Origin: JALQXV01 sp051005235
GTDB taxonomy: Bacteria > Patescibacteriota > Saccharimonadia > Saccharimonadales > 2-12-FULL-41-12
Assembly: GCA_051005235.1 (NCBI GenBank)
Contig: JBPCJO010000091.1
Span: 1-24,052, forward strand
Direction of reading: 5' to 3'
Length of the DNA stretch: 24,052 bases
A program made the position numbers and the translations under genes. The notes under the pieces were generated by a model. It was not told the DNA's origin and did not search any database. It was given only the letters and a program-made list of their open reading frames with translations. Positions 14,009-21,556 of this stretch are shown in pieces; within the stretch, counting starts at the first letter, position 1, and every line of letters starts with the position of its first letter.

Positions 14009-15005
14009 CTTTATGTAGGGGCCAACGTGGAGTGTGGCGGGCATGTTTGCTTGCGAGGCCGAGGCGGATAATAGCGATCGGCCGGCTCGAAAGGCCAAAA
14101 TGGGCTTGTACCACTTGCCTGGTTGTAGGGTCAATGACGGCGGCACCGACACCGCTGGTAGCGATGCCGGCTTGCTGGGCACGGACACAAATCCGGGCGT
14201 ATAGCCGCCCTGCATTTAAGAACTCTGCATCACCGGGTTTTTCGGCGTTGATCAGTATCAGCGCCGGCGAGTTTACGATGCGGTCGGCATCTTTTTTAGC
14301 CTGGCTTTTAGAAATATCGACATGTTTAATAATATGCTTGGCGATGAGCGAGGGTGGCGTCGGCATACCTTGGGCAAAACCGGGCATACCATCATATTGT
14401 TTGCTGACATTACTGCGGACCCATTTACTCAGTTCCGACCGAAACTCTTGCTCAGTCATAATGATATGCGTGGCGTGCTTTGTCTGGTCAGCTAAAAACG
14501 AAATGTCTTCTTTACGAGTAATAGCCAGTGCCGAAACACCAGTAAAATCACCGGCCGTTACGGCTTTGAGCAACGCACTGGCGAGCGGTTTAGGTTCGTA
14601 GGGATTACGGTTTGACGTGCGGCTAGTTATCGCCGTAAGTAATGACGGCTCGGCGACAACCTTCTTGCCAAGGTTAATGGCCGCCACTACATCCTTACTA
14701 AAGCCGTAGTCAACCAAAAGTTCGTAACCAAAACCCTTTGCCGCTAAGCAGAGTGTTTCTAAGCAACACCCCAGGCTTATGTGAGGTTCGGCGGCAGCGG
14801 TGCCAGAGTGGGGCAAGTGGCGGCCAGCGTTCGCTTTAAGGAGTAGCGTTTGACCCCTGTGGCCAAAGTGCCACGGCTGGGTATTGTGTCCCGACGGTGC
14901 TAAAACAGCATAGCGCGCAAAAAATTGCAGCTTTTTAAGATCCGAAAAGTCTTCCGAAAGATCGGTAGCGTCAATTTGCCAGGCAGCGTAGTTTATTTTA
15001 ACCAT
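13998..15005 (-). CDS. Nitroreductase-family protein (Acg-like)
   Basis: A 335-residue member of the flavin nitroreductase superfamily, of the Acg/Rv3131-like group. The N-terminal signature ARYAVLAPSGHNTQPWHF corresponds to the FMN-contacting LAPSxxNxQPW motif, followed by LKANAGRHLPHSG and EPHISLGCCLETLCLAAKGFG. The C-terminal half holds a second, weaker repeat (NAGRLYARICVRAQQAGIATSGVGAAVID). Some Acg-type proteins bind FMN poorly and may act as flavin stores. The stop overlaps the ThiF-like gene by 11 bases tail-to-tail, and the start is 45 bases from the divergent histidine kinase. The association with a ThiF domain parallels the Rv1355c fusion, which hints at a shared pathway. The start ATG 15003-15005 has GAGG some 13 bases upstream. 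Confidence 0.8.
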   Translation of the reverse strand: MVKINYAAWQIDATDLSEDFSDLKKLQFFARYAVLAPSGHNTQPWHFGHRGQTLLLKANAGRHLPHSGTAAAEPHISLGCCLETLCLAAKGFGYELLVDYGFSKDVVAAINLGKKVVAEPSLLTAITSRTSNRNPYEPKPLASALLKAVTAGDFTGVSALAITRKEDISFLADQTKHATHIIMTEQEFRSELSKWVRSNVSKQYDGMPGFAQGMPTPPSLIAKHIIKHVDISKSQAKKDADRIVNSPALILINAEKPGDAEFLNAGRLYARICVRAQQAGIATSGVGAAVIDPTTRQVVQAHFGLSSRPIAIIRLGLASKHARHTPRWPLHKVID

Positions 15006-15025
15006 AAGAGTTACTTTATTTCCTC

Positions 15026-15034
15026 TGATATATT
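15026..15034 (+). promoter_or_regulatory. Extended -10 promoter for the histidine kinase gene
   Basis: TGA-TATATT (TGN plus -10) with 16 bases to the ATG at 15051. It lies in the 45-base divergent gap between the kinase and nitroreductase genes. Confidence 0.4.
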
Positions 15035-15050
15035 ACCATTAAATAGAATC

Positions 15051-17252
15051 ATGCTGACTGCCATCACTTTTATTACGAGCATCGCTCAAATTTTGGTATG
15101 CCTATTCGTGTTGTCCAGAGGCCGAAAAAATCTTTCAAACTTGCTATTCTTCTTCATCGGTGTCGCGACGCTCGGGTGGGCACTGTCTAATTACCTGGTA
15201 ATTATTTCTCTTGACTCTCCCAACTTAATTCACCTTGTCCGAACCGTCCTATTCTTCGTGGTTATTCAAAACGCTAGCTTTTACCTGTTTGCCAGGACTT
15301 TTCCAAGCCCTAGCTGGATGTACTCTAAGCGAAAACTGCTAGTCTATTTAGCGTTTACCGGTCTAGCAGCGGCTGCCACCGTTTCTCCATACTTGTTTAC
15401 ATCTGTAGAGATTCAAAACGGGTTACCGGTCACCAAAGCCGGGCCGGCCATCTTACTCTTTATGGCGCACGCTGCTTTCTCTATTTTTATCGCGTTCAAG
15501 GTACTCATCCATAAAACGCGTACCTCGACGGGCATTCATAAGAACCAGCTTCAGGTACTGCTGTTTGCCTCTTTTCTTACTTGGGTACTGGTTCCAATTA
15601 CGAACTTTGCGATAACGCCACTACTACAGACCACTATATTTATTACTATCGCGCCCGTCTACACCCTGTTGTTTGCCAGTATTATCGCCTACGCCATCGT
15701 TGCTAAAAAATTGTTTGATATCAAGTTAATCGTCGTCCGGGCAGTGGCGTACCTGCTTTCACTGGCGGCGATTGGCGGCATTTACGGCGGTACGATTTAT
15801 CTGCTTACCGCAATTTTTAACGACCAGATCAACAATCCAAACTACGAGCGGGCCTTTTTTATCTTTTTTGCACTCGTTACGGCGCTTTCTTTTCGCCATA
15901 TTAAAGATTTTTTCGATCGGACAACCAGCAAACTATTTTACCGCGATGCATATGATCCGCAGTCCTTCCTCGACCAACTCAATAAAAGCCTGGTTGGCAA
16001 CATAGAAATCGGCATTTTACTGCGTCATACGGCTGCTGTAATCGAGGAGAATATTAAGGCTGACTGCCATATTTACGTCAAAGAAACCGGCAGCACGCCG
16101 TCGCGAATTATGGGAACCACCAAAATGGAACTCAAGACCCATAAATTTGAGCTCATTCGTGACGAACTCAACACCATTTCAAATAAGGTAGTGGTCACCG
16201 ATGAACTCGAAGACCATTATACTGATCTTAAACAAGCGCTCGAAGCAAGTAATATCGGCCTTATCTCGAGCCTTATCACCAGTTACGCCGCCAATAAAGA
16301 AGCCACCGCTTACCTCATACTTGGCCCTAAAAAAAGTGGCAACCCTTACAGCAAGCAAGATGTTAGGATTATCAACATTATTACCGACGAACTCCTCATC
16401 GCTATCCAAAACGCGCTTCGCTTTGAAGAAATACAAAGCTTCAACATTACCTTGCAAGACCGGGTCAACGACGCCACCGCCAAACTCAAGCGCACTAACG
16501 AAAAGCTAAAAGAATTAGACGAAACCAAAGACGAGTTTATTAGTATGGCCAGCCACCAGCTGCGCACACCGCTCACATCTGTTAAAGGCTACCTGAGTAT
16601 GGTGCTAGAAGGTGATGCTGGTAAAATTACCAGCAATCAGCAGCAACTGCTTAACCAGGCTTTTATCAGTTCACAGCGCATGGTGTTTCTGATAGCCGAC
16701 TTGCTTAACGTGTCTCGCCTCAAAACCGGCAAATTTGTTATCGACAAAACTCCGACTAACCTGTCAGAGATGGTCGAAGGCGAATTATCCCAACTTACCG
16801 AAGTTGCCAAAGGCCGCAAATTAGCACTTACCTTTAATAAACCCAAAGACTTTCCAATTCTTAACCTGGACGAAACAAAAACTCGCCAAGTGGTCATGAA
16901 CTTCGTTGATAACGCAATTTATTACACACCAGCCGGTGGCAAGATCAAACTCGAGCTCCGCGCCGATCGCAGCAGTGTCTACTTTATGGTTAAAGACAAC
17001 GGTTTGGGTGTGCCAAAAAATGAGCAATCCCATCTGTTTGGCAAGTTCTATCGTGCCAAAAATGCCCAAAAAGTCCGTCCCGACGGCACCGGGCTCGGTT
17101 TATTTATGGCTAAAAAGGTTATCAACGACCAAGGCGGCACAATTTTATTCGAAAGCACCGAAGGCAAGGGCAGTACGTTTGGATTTAAGTTTGACCGAAT
17201 AGTTGACAAGGCAGACACCACCGCTACTACCAGCAAGCCCAAGAAATTGTAG
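15051..17252 (+). CDS. Membrane sensor histidine kinase
   Basis: A 733-residue sensor kinase from ATG 15051. The upstream in-frame start at 14925 would lie inside the nitroreductase gene and is rejected. Residues 1-240 are very hydrophobic, with about seven helices in the manner of 7TM-type histidine kinase sensors. Two more hydrophobic segments follow (AAIGGIYGGTIYLLTAIF and AFFIFFALVTALSF). A GAF-like cytoplasmic region and a coiled linker (NDATAKLKRTNEKLKELDETKDEF) precede HisKA, with H502 in MASHQLRTPL. The ATPase domain shows the N-box DNAIYYTPAGG, the G1 box DNGLGVP, the F-box LFGKFYRA and the G2 box GTGLGLFMAK. It should phosphorylate a response regulator; none is adjacent, and the receiver at 9703-10071 is the only one in the window. 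The signal sensed is unknown. Confidence 0.92.
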   Translation: MLTAITFITSIAQILVCLFVLSRGRKNLSNLLFFFIGVATLGWALSNYLVIISLDSPNLIHLVRTVLFFVVIQNASFYLFARTFPSPSWMYSKRKLLVYLAFTGLAAAATVSPYLFTSVEIQNGLPVTKAGPAILLFMAHAAFSIFIAFKVLIHKTRTSTGIHKNQLQVLLFASFLTWVLVPITNFAITPLLQTTIFITIAPVYTLLFASIIAYAIVAKKLFDIKLIVVRAVAYLLSLAAIGGIYGGTIYLLTAIFNDQINNPNYERAFFIFFALVTALSFRHIKDFFDRTTSKLFYRDAYDPQSFLDQLNKSLVGNIEIGILLRHTAAVIEENIKADCHIYVKETGSTPSRIMGTTKMELKTHKFELIRDELNTISNKVVVTDELEDHYTDLKQALEASNIGLISSLITSYAANKEATAYLILGPKKSGNPYSKQDVRIINIITDELLIAIQNALRFEEIQSFNITLQDRVNDATAKLKRTNEKLKELDETKDEFISMASHQLRTPLTSVKGYLSMVLEGDAGKITSNQQQLLNQAFISSQRMVFLIADLLNVSRLKTGKFVIDKTPTNLSEMVEGELSQLTEVAKGRKLALTFNKPKDFPILNLDETKTRQVVMNFVDNAIYYTPAGGKIKLELRADRSSVYFMVKDNGLGVPKNEQSHLFGKFYRAKNAQKVRPDGTGLGLFMAKKVINDQGGTILFESTEGKGSTFGFKFDRIVDKADTTATTSKPKKL

Positions 17253-17326
17253 AATTGTACGAATTATTACAGCAACCACTGTGCTCATATGAGCATAATG
17301 CATCTAAACACAACTATTTAATATTG

Positions 17327-17355
17327 TTGACAATAATTAATGCTTGTGGTATAGT
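17327..17355 (+). promoter_or_regulatory. Promoter of surface gene A1
   Basis: TTGACA (17327-17332), a 17-base spacer and TATAGT (17350-17355). An 80-base leader follows, then AGGAGA (17425-17430) nine bases before the ATG at 17440. A perfect 14-base palindrome TGCTCATATGAGCA lies upstream at 17282-17295. Confidence 0.75.
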
Positions 17356-17439
17356 GTATTCAGAACACAAGGTTGGGCAGCAAAGCACAAACAGTGTTGA
17401 GCAAAACTTAAATAGATTAAAACCAGGAGAACACATTAT

Positions 17440-18411
17440 ATGACACAAGAATTACTAGCAAACCAGGGTTCAACTCAAACCCGATTCGAACAGTTTAAAG
17501 ACACAGTACAAAATGCTAAAGAGGCAATGTCTAGCTATGTAGCAATTGGTGCCGCCGCTGGTGCCGCTGCACTGACTGGTATGGGCGTTGCTCCTCCTCA
17601 AGCTGCTGAAGCCCAGGCTCCAGTTGCACCCCTCCCCGAACCATCATTAACTATTACGGCTCAGTTTGGAAGCAGCCAAGCATCTGCCGAAGATATTTCA
17701 TCTAGCCGTGTAACTGTCCTGTCTAACGTTAAAGCTACCGGAACACCTAAAGGGCGAGTTAAAAGAGCCGAACGTGCAGGCGACTGCTTTAACGTCGGTA
17801 AGGGTACAAAAAATCCTAAATTTTGGAATCAAGGCTACAGCGTAGATAAAAAGAGCAAGTTTGGCCTCGATACCCGTAAGTCACGTGTTTGTGAAATCGG
17901 CGGTAAATTAATCCGTGTTGCCTGTAATAACGAAGTCCGTCTTCTTAAAAACAAGCCAACCAATAGCATCAAAGGCCGTGTCCTTTTTGTCAGAAGTTTT
18001 AATAGCACCAAAATTAAGGTTACTGCGAATGCAGTTGCAGTTGCAACCTGTACTAAAGGTGGGGCTAACGCTTACGCTCTTGGTATGGGTAGCGCATATG
18101 GCTATGTTAACGCTCGTACCTTAGTACGTGGTTCAGGCAAAGGCAAGACGGTCGCCGAGATTTCTGGTAGTGCTAGCGGCGAAGCCACAGCCAAAGCCGC
18201 AGCCAAAGTTTCTTGCACTGACGAAAATGCTAAACTCGTAATTACCTCTCCCGTGCAACCCGAGAAGCCACCAACTAAGCCACCTGCTCCAACTGAACCG
18301 CTTCCAGAAGAAACACCCCCACCAACCACAACCACTCCACCCCCAACTACTACAACTTCTCCCACCAAAGCCCCAATGACCTCATGTGACCCCAACATCG
18401 ACGTCTGTTAA
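17440..18411 (+). CDS. Exported protein A1 with Pro/Thr-rich tail ending SCDPNIDVC
   Basis: A 323-residue protein that I do not recognise as a known family. About 30 polar N-terminal residues precede a hydrophobic Ala/Gly-rich segment (31-50) and AEAQA, a possible signal-peptidase site near residue 60. The ectodomain is basic and has regularly spaced Cys (GDCFNVG, RVCEIGG, RVACNNE, ATCTKGG, VSCTDEN), suggesting disulfides, plus an Ala-rich stretch (SGSASGEATAKAAAK). A Pro/Thr linker of PPPTTTT type leads to the C-terminal PMTSCDPNIDVC. That last block is identical in A2 (22498-23922), although the ectodomains differ. The LPATG gene B1 starts 39 bases downstream, so A1 and B1 are probably co-transcribed. 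A surface or secreted location is inferred; function is unknown. Confidence 0.75.
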   Translation: MTQELLANQGSTQTRFEQFKDTVQNAKEAMSSYVAIGAAAGAAALTGMGVAPPQAAEAQAPVAPLPEPSLTITAQFGSSQASAEDISSSRVTVLSNVKATGTPKGRVKRAERAGDCFNVGKGTKNPKFWNQGYSVDKKSKFGLDTRKSRVCEIGGKLIRVACNNEVRLLKNKPTNSIKGRVLFVRSFNSTKIKVTANAVAVATCTKGGANAYALGMGSAYGYVNARTLVRGSGKGKTVAEISGSASGEATAKAAAKVSCTDENAKLVITSPVQPEKPPTKPPAPTEPLPEETPPPTTTTPPPTTTTSPTKAPMTSCDPNIDVC

Positions 18412-18541
18412 CCAACTAAGTATCTAAATAAGCAATAAGGAAACAACACTATGAACCTCACACTTTCAATCAAACGAACCACCCTCAGCGCTCTCGCCAT
18501 CACCACCCTGATGGCCAGCAGCCTCAGCGGCGTAGCCACAG
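18371..18541 (+). repeat. Direct repeat copy 1: A tail, spacer and B signal peptide
   Basis: Matches 23882-24052 with four mismatches by eye, all in the B signal-peptide codons; the A tail and the intergenic spacer are identical. The second copy is cut by the window end, so the full repeat may be longer. The offset between copies is 5,511 bases. Confidence 0.92.
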
Positions 18542-19332
18542 CGGCCGTAGCCTACGACCCCAACGGCACGCCAACCGCTAAGACCCCGATCTTCAACCAG
18601 TTCTACAACGTGCCAAACGGCGTTGGTAACGAAGCTGACTTTGTCCGCGTCAAACCAAAAGCCGGCACTAACGCCGACTACGTCAACGCAATCAGTGCTG
18701 CTTGTGCAGCTAACGAGGTCTACACTGTCCGTACTTATGTACACAACGGTGCCGACCCAGCTTACAACACCCAAGACAACGCCAGTGCTGTTGCTCGTAA
18801 CACGGTACTTAAGATGACTGCTCCCCTAAACACTCCAGCTGCCCAGTTTGAGTTTAAGAGCACCATCAGCGCCAGCAATGCCGCTAGCCTAACTGACAAC
18901 GGTTTTGTTACCTGTAACGCCGGTAAGCAAGTTAAGCTTACCTTAGTACCAAGCTCAGTCCAGACTTACAGCAAACCACTTAACTTCCAAACCGCTCCAG
19001 ACAGCGCTGTCAACGGCAGCCTAAAGATCGGTAGCCGTACCCAAGGCAGTGGCGAAGTGTTCGCTTGCTGGGACGACCGTGTCATAGTTACCTATGACGT
19101 AAAGGTAGTAGAAGAGATTAAGACAACACCTCCACCTGCTACTACGACACCTCCGGTGACTACGCCTCCAGCTACACCAACCGAAGCACCAAAGCCACCA
19201 GCAGCTCCTCCGGCTCCTCCAGCTACGTTGCCAGCCACTGGCCCCGTTGGTATCGGCCTGATGGCTACGGCGGTAACAGGTATCAGTAGCCTCGGTTACT
19301 ACCTAACCGCCGCCCGACGTAAGTTACTGTAA
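18451..19332 (+). CDS. LPXTG-type secreted surface protein B1
   Basis: A 293-residue cell-wall protein. A classical signal peptide covers residues 1-31 (KRTTLSALAITTLMASSLSGVATA). The mature part has the PIFNQFYNVPNGVGNEADFVRVKP, VYTVRTYVHNGADPAYN and ASAVARNTVLKM elements that I associate with repeated adhesin-like domains of Saccharibacteria surface proteins. A Pro/Thr/Ala linker (about 222-259) precedes LPATG (260-264), a hydrophobic helix and a positive tail (AARRKLL): a complete sortase sorting signal. A sortase should exist elsewhere in the genome. The start is supported by AAGGAA 8 bases upstream. It follows A1 by 39 bases and is closed by a strong terminator. The third codon positions look more GC-rich than in neighbours, which may reflect high expression. 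Confidence 0.85.
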   Translation: MNLTLSIKRTTLSALAITTLMASSLSGVATAAVAYDPNGTPTAKTPIFNQFYNVPNGVGNEADFVRVKPKAGTNADYVNAISAACAANEVYTVRTYVHNGADPAYNTQDNASAVARNTVLKMTAPLNTPAAQFEFKSTISASNAASLTDNGFVTCNAGKQVKLTLVPSSVQTYSKPLNFQTAPDSAVNGSLKIGSRTQGSGEVFACWDDRVIVTYDVKVVEEIKTTPPPATTTPPVTTPPATPTEAPKPPAAPPAPPATLPATGPVGIGLMATAVTGISSLGYYLTAARRKLL

Positions 19333-19350
19333 CTTACCCGAGCTAAGCCT

Positions 19351-19383
19351 AAAGAACCCCGCACCTATTGCGGGGTTCTTTTT
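19351..19383 (+). terminator. Rho-independent terminator after B1
   Basis: AAAGAACCCCGCA (19351-19363) pairs perfectly with TGCGGGGTTCTTT (19369-19381) around CCTAT and runs into TTTTT. It separates the A1-B1 unit from the VWA/MoxR operon. Confidence 0.95.
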
Positions 19384-19430
19384 AGTATGCCTGGTTTTAA
19401 AAGCTTCAACCGCAAGCCTTATACCAACAG

Positions 19431-19478
19431 ACTATGGAATTGTCACCAATAGGGGCATATCGGTGCCAATTTCATAGT
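19431..19478. repeat. 17-base inverted repeat with 14-base loop
   Basis: ACTATGGAATTGTCACC (19431-19447) pairs with GGTGCCAATTTCATAGT (19462-19478), with two mismatches. It lies between a terminator and the next promoter with no ORF. It could be an operator, a remnant of a small mobile element or a second terminator-like hairpin; there is no T-run. Confidence 0.6.
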
Positions 19479-19529
19479 GTTCAGATAAATCATCGTTCGG
19501 CAGGGTAATAAATATACTATTAAATAATC

Positions 19530-19558
19530 TTGACAAAAATGTATATCCATGCTATATT
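19530..19558 (+). promoter_or_regulatory. Strong promoter, apparently leaderless, for the VWA/MoxR operon
   Basis: TTGACA (19530-19535), exactly 17 bases, then TATATT (19553-19558). The ATG at 19568 follows after 9 bases with no Shine-Dalgarno sequence, so the mRNA should begin at or beside the start codon. Confidence 0.75.
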
Positions 19559-19567
19559 GTATACATT

Positions 19568-20521
19568 ATGTCAGAAGTAATTCGAACAGCAATAGAAGTA
19601 GCCCCTTATGTAGCAGGTGGCGTTGGCGTTGGTACTGTCGTAGGTGCAGCCGTTGAAAACGCTATCCGTGGGCGAATCATTGCCGAAACTAATGAAGCCA
19701 GCGAAATCTTTGGTGCCCCAAACCAAGCAGCTCTAGGTGAACCCCAACGCTTTAGCCGCATTAAAAAGGCCATGGGCCCACTCGCCCTGACCGCTGCCCT
19801 CGTCGGTGGTGTTAACGCCTACGCCTGGGCACCAGCCGTAGCTGATAAGCCCGAAGACAATACTATACACTTAGTTGTCGACCGTTCCGGTTTAACTGAC
19901 TTTAGTGAAGCCGAAAAAACTCCAGCCGAAACCATCAACGATATTGTTGCCGTCTTTGACAAAGAAGAAAGCCTTAAAGTAACCGCCCAGGTTGCCCACC
20001 TCGGTACAGTAAGTACAACCGATGCCGCCGAAGTAGCCAAAGTTGAGCCATATGGTGACGCCCCGCTCCCGGACGCCTTTACCCGCGCCAACGAAGCAAT
20101 CGCCTTAGCCAACCAAAAGACCAAAACCCGTCAATCTGAAAATGCTACGGTTGTGTTAACGGGCCAAAATACGATTGGTAAAGCCAATAACGTTATTAGC
20201 CATGCCGCCGAAACTAACAATGCGGTGTATGTCGTTAACGTTGACAGCGAAATCGACCCTGCCAAAAAAGCCAGCCTAAAGAAAATTACCAAAGTAACAG
20301 AGGGTCAGTACTTTAGTAGTGACACAACGTCGGCCGAGACAATCGTTAGCACTGTTGCCAAAGCTGTCAATACCCAACCCGAAGTAAGTAAACAAGATAA
20401 GAAGATCCCCGAAAAAGTTATCGGCCTGCTGTTCCTTGGCGCCGCCGCATTGTTCGGCAAAGCCCGCCGCCGCATGTCGCTAACTTTTAACGGAACTAGA
20501 ATTAAAGAAGGAGAACTATAA
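19568..20521 (+). CDS. Membrane-anchored VWA-like protein with degenerate MIDAS
   Basis: A 317-residue protein with hydrophobic segments near 9-28 and 70-88, a soluble domain (about 95-275) and a C-terminal helix (VIGLLFLGAAALFG, about 283-297) followed by KARRR. This helix-VWA-helix layout resembles BatA/BatB proteins of MoxR operons. The domain has VWA-like strands, NTIHLVVDRSGLTDF, ATVVLTGQNTIG and AVYVVNVDSEID. The metal site is incomplete: D105-x-S107 is present but the third Ser is Leu109, and TDG reads TGQ. The VWA call rests on these strands plus the MoxR and DUF58-like neighbours. The MoxR ATG overlaps its TAA by one base (TAATG). Expected role: periplasmic or surface partner of the MoxR ATPase in assembly of other proteins. 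The target is unknown. Confidence 0.68.
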   Translation: MSEVIRTAIEVAPYVAGGVGVGTVVGAAVENAIRGRIIAETNEASEIFGAPNQAALGEPQRFSRIKKAMGPLALTAALVGGVNAYAWAPAVADKPEDNTIHLVVDRSGLTDFSEAEKTPAETINDIVAVFDKEESLKVTAQVAHLGTVSTTDAAEVAKVEPYGDAPLPDAFTRANEAIALANQKTKTRQSENATVVLTGQNTIGKANNVISHAAETNNAVYVVNVDSEIDPAKKASLKKITKVTEGQYFSSDTTSAETIVSTVAKAVNTQPEVSKQDKKIPEKVIGLLFLGAAALFGKARRRMSLTFNGTRIKEGEL

Positions 20522-21552
20522 TGAATAACTCACACGAACACAACCGCGTCGCCAGCGCCGCAGACGTCCAAGGATTTTACGACCTCAGCGCCGGACGAGA
20601 TGACGCACAATTTAAGCACCTGTTAATTGGTGAAAAAGAAGCCATGTTAGCTATGGCAGTCACTATGGCTACCGGTAGAAACCTGGCGCTAGTTGGCGAA
20701 CCAGCTATTGGTAAAACTACGATTGGCCAAGATGCCGGCCGTATAATTGATGGTCTTGATAAGTTAACAATTATCCCAGAACGGGCTGACTTAAAAGTTT
20801 CACAGCTGTTAGGCGGTGAGGTCCAACAAGTTCGAGTTATCGACGCCGGCACACCTAAAGAACGCCGCGAAGTAAACCGCTACGAAACTAAACCTATTTT
20901 GACTCCTGATACCCAAATGATCTGGTCCGATGAGTTTAACCACCTTCAACCAACCCTTACTAACAGCTTATCCGAAGCCTTAGAAGCTCGCCGTTTTAAG
21001 AACCCCGAAGGCTCAATCGCCCTCAACGGTCTTGAGTATGTCGTTGTAGCGCAGAACCCCGGTAAAATTAATAACGGACAGTTTAAAGTTAAGCCATCAG
21101 TTGCTACCCGTTTTGGCGTCGGTGTCATTATGGGCATCGATCAAGATCCGCAAAAACGCCGTGATCGAATTGGCAAGATTGGCTACGACGACTGGAAGCC
21201 ACAACCACAAAAAATGCAAGCGGTAACAGACCTCGAAGAGCTGCATGCTATACGCAATTTTATTAACGGTAATAATATTGTTCGGCCCGAGAGTTTACGG
21301 AATACATTTATCGATAGAGTTGATGCTACCGAAAAAGTACTCCGTGAGTATGGCCTAGGTGAATCTACCAACCGTATTGCCTTGCAAGTCGGTGCCAACG
21401 CAAAAGCAATTGCCGCCTTTTGGGGTGAACCATCACTAACTCCCGAGAGTATCGACCAAGCCGTACGCTTTGTTGTCGGTGCCCGCATCGGTATGTTAAG
21501 TGTTAATGCTGTTCAGGATTATCCTGAAGCAGTTAATAAAATCTTAAGTTAA
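20521..21552 (+). CDS. MoxR-family AAA+ ATPase
   Basis: A 343-residue cytosolic AAA+ chaperone-like ATPase. Walker A is GEPAIGKTT (59-67), Walker B is MIWSDEFN (133-140), sensor 1 is VVVAQNPG, and the Arg-finger region is SVATRFG. The LTNSLSEALEARRF segment is the characteristic MoxR LLxALEE-type helix. A lid domain follows. MoxR proteins work with VWA and DUF58 proteins to insert cofactors or mature complexes. Here the VWA-like gene is immediately upstream (one-base overlap) and a DUF58-like gene 4 bases downstream. Translation is supported by AAGGAG (20508-20513) seven bases before the ATG. Its placement between two copies of an exported surface-protein cassette suggests a role in their assembly or in stress remodelling of the envelope, by inference. 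Confidence 0.9.
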   Translation: MNNSHEHNRVASAADVQGFYDLSAGRDDAQFKHLLIGEKEAMLAMAVTMATGRNLALVGEPAIGKTTIGQDAGRIIDGLDKLTIIPERADLKVSQLLGGEVQQVRVIDAGTPKERREVNRYETKPILTPDTQMIWSDEFNHLQPTLTNSLSEALEARRFKNPEGSIALNGLEYVVVAQNPGKINNGQFKVKPSVATRFGVGVIMGIDQDPQKRRDRIGKIGYDDWKPQPQKMQAVTDLEELHAIRNFINGNNIVRPESLRNTFIDRVDATEKVLREYGLGESTNRIALQVGANAKAIAAFWGEPSLTPESIDQAVRFVVGARIGMLSVNAVQDYPEAVNKILS

Positions 21553-21556
21553 CACT

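Noticed and set aside
14925..15050. N-terminal extension of the histidine kinase from an upstream start
   Set aside because: It lies inside the nitroreductase gene on the other strand, and the protein's first membrane helix begins right at ATG 15051, which has an extended -10 upstream.
17255..17443. 62-codon frame between the kinase and A1
   Set aside because: It runs through the A1 promoter and leader, has no ribosome site and has no protein-like composition.
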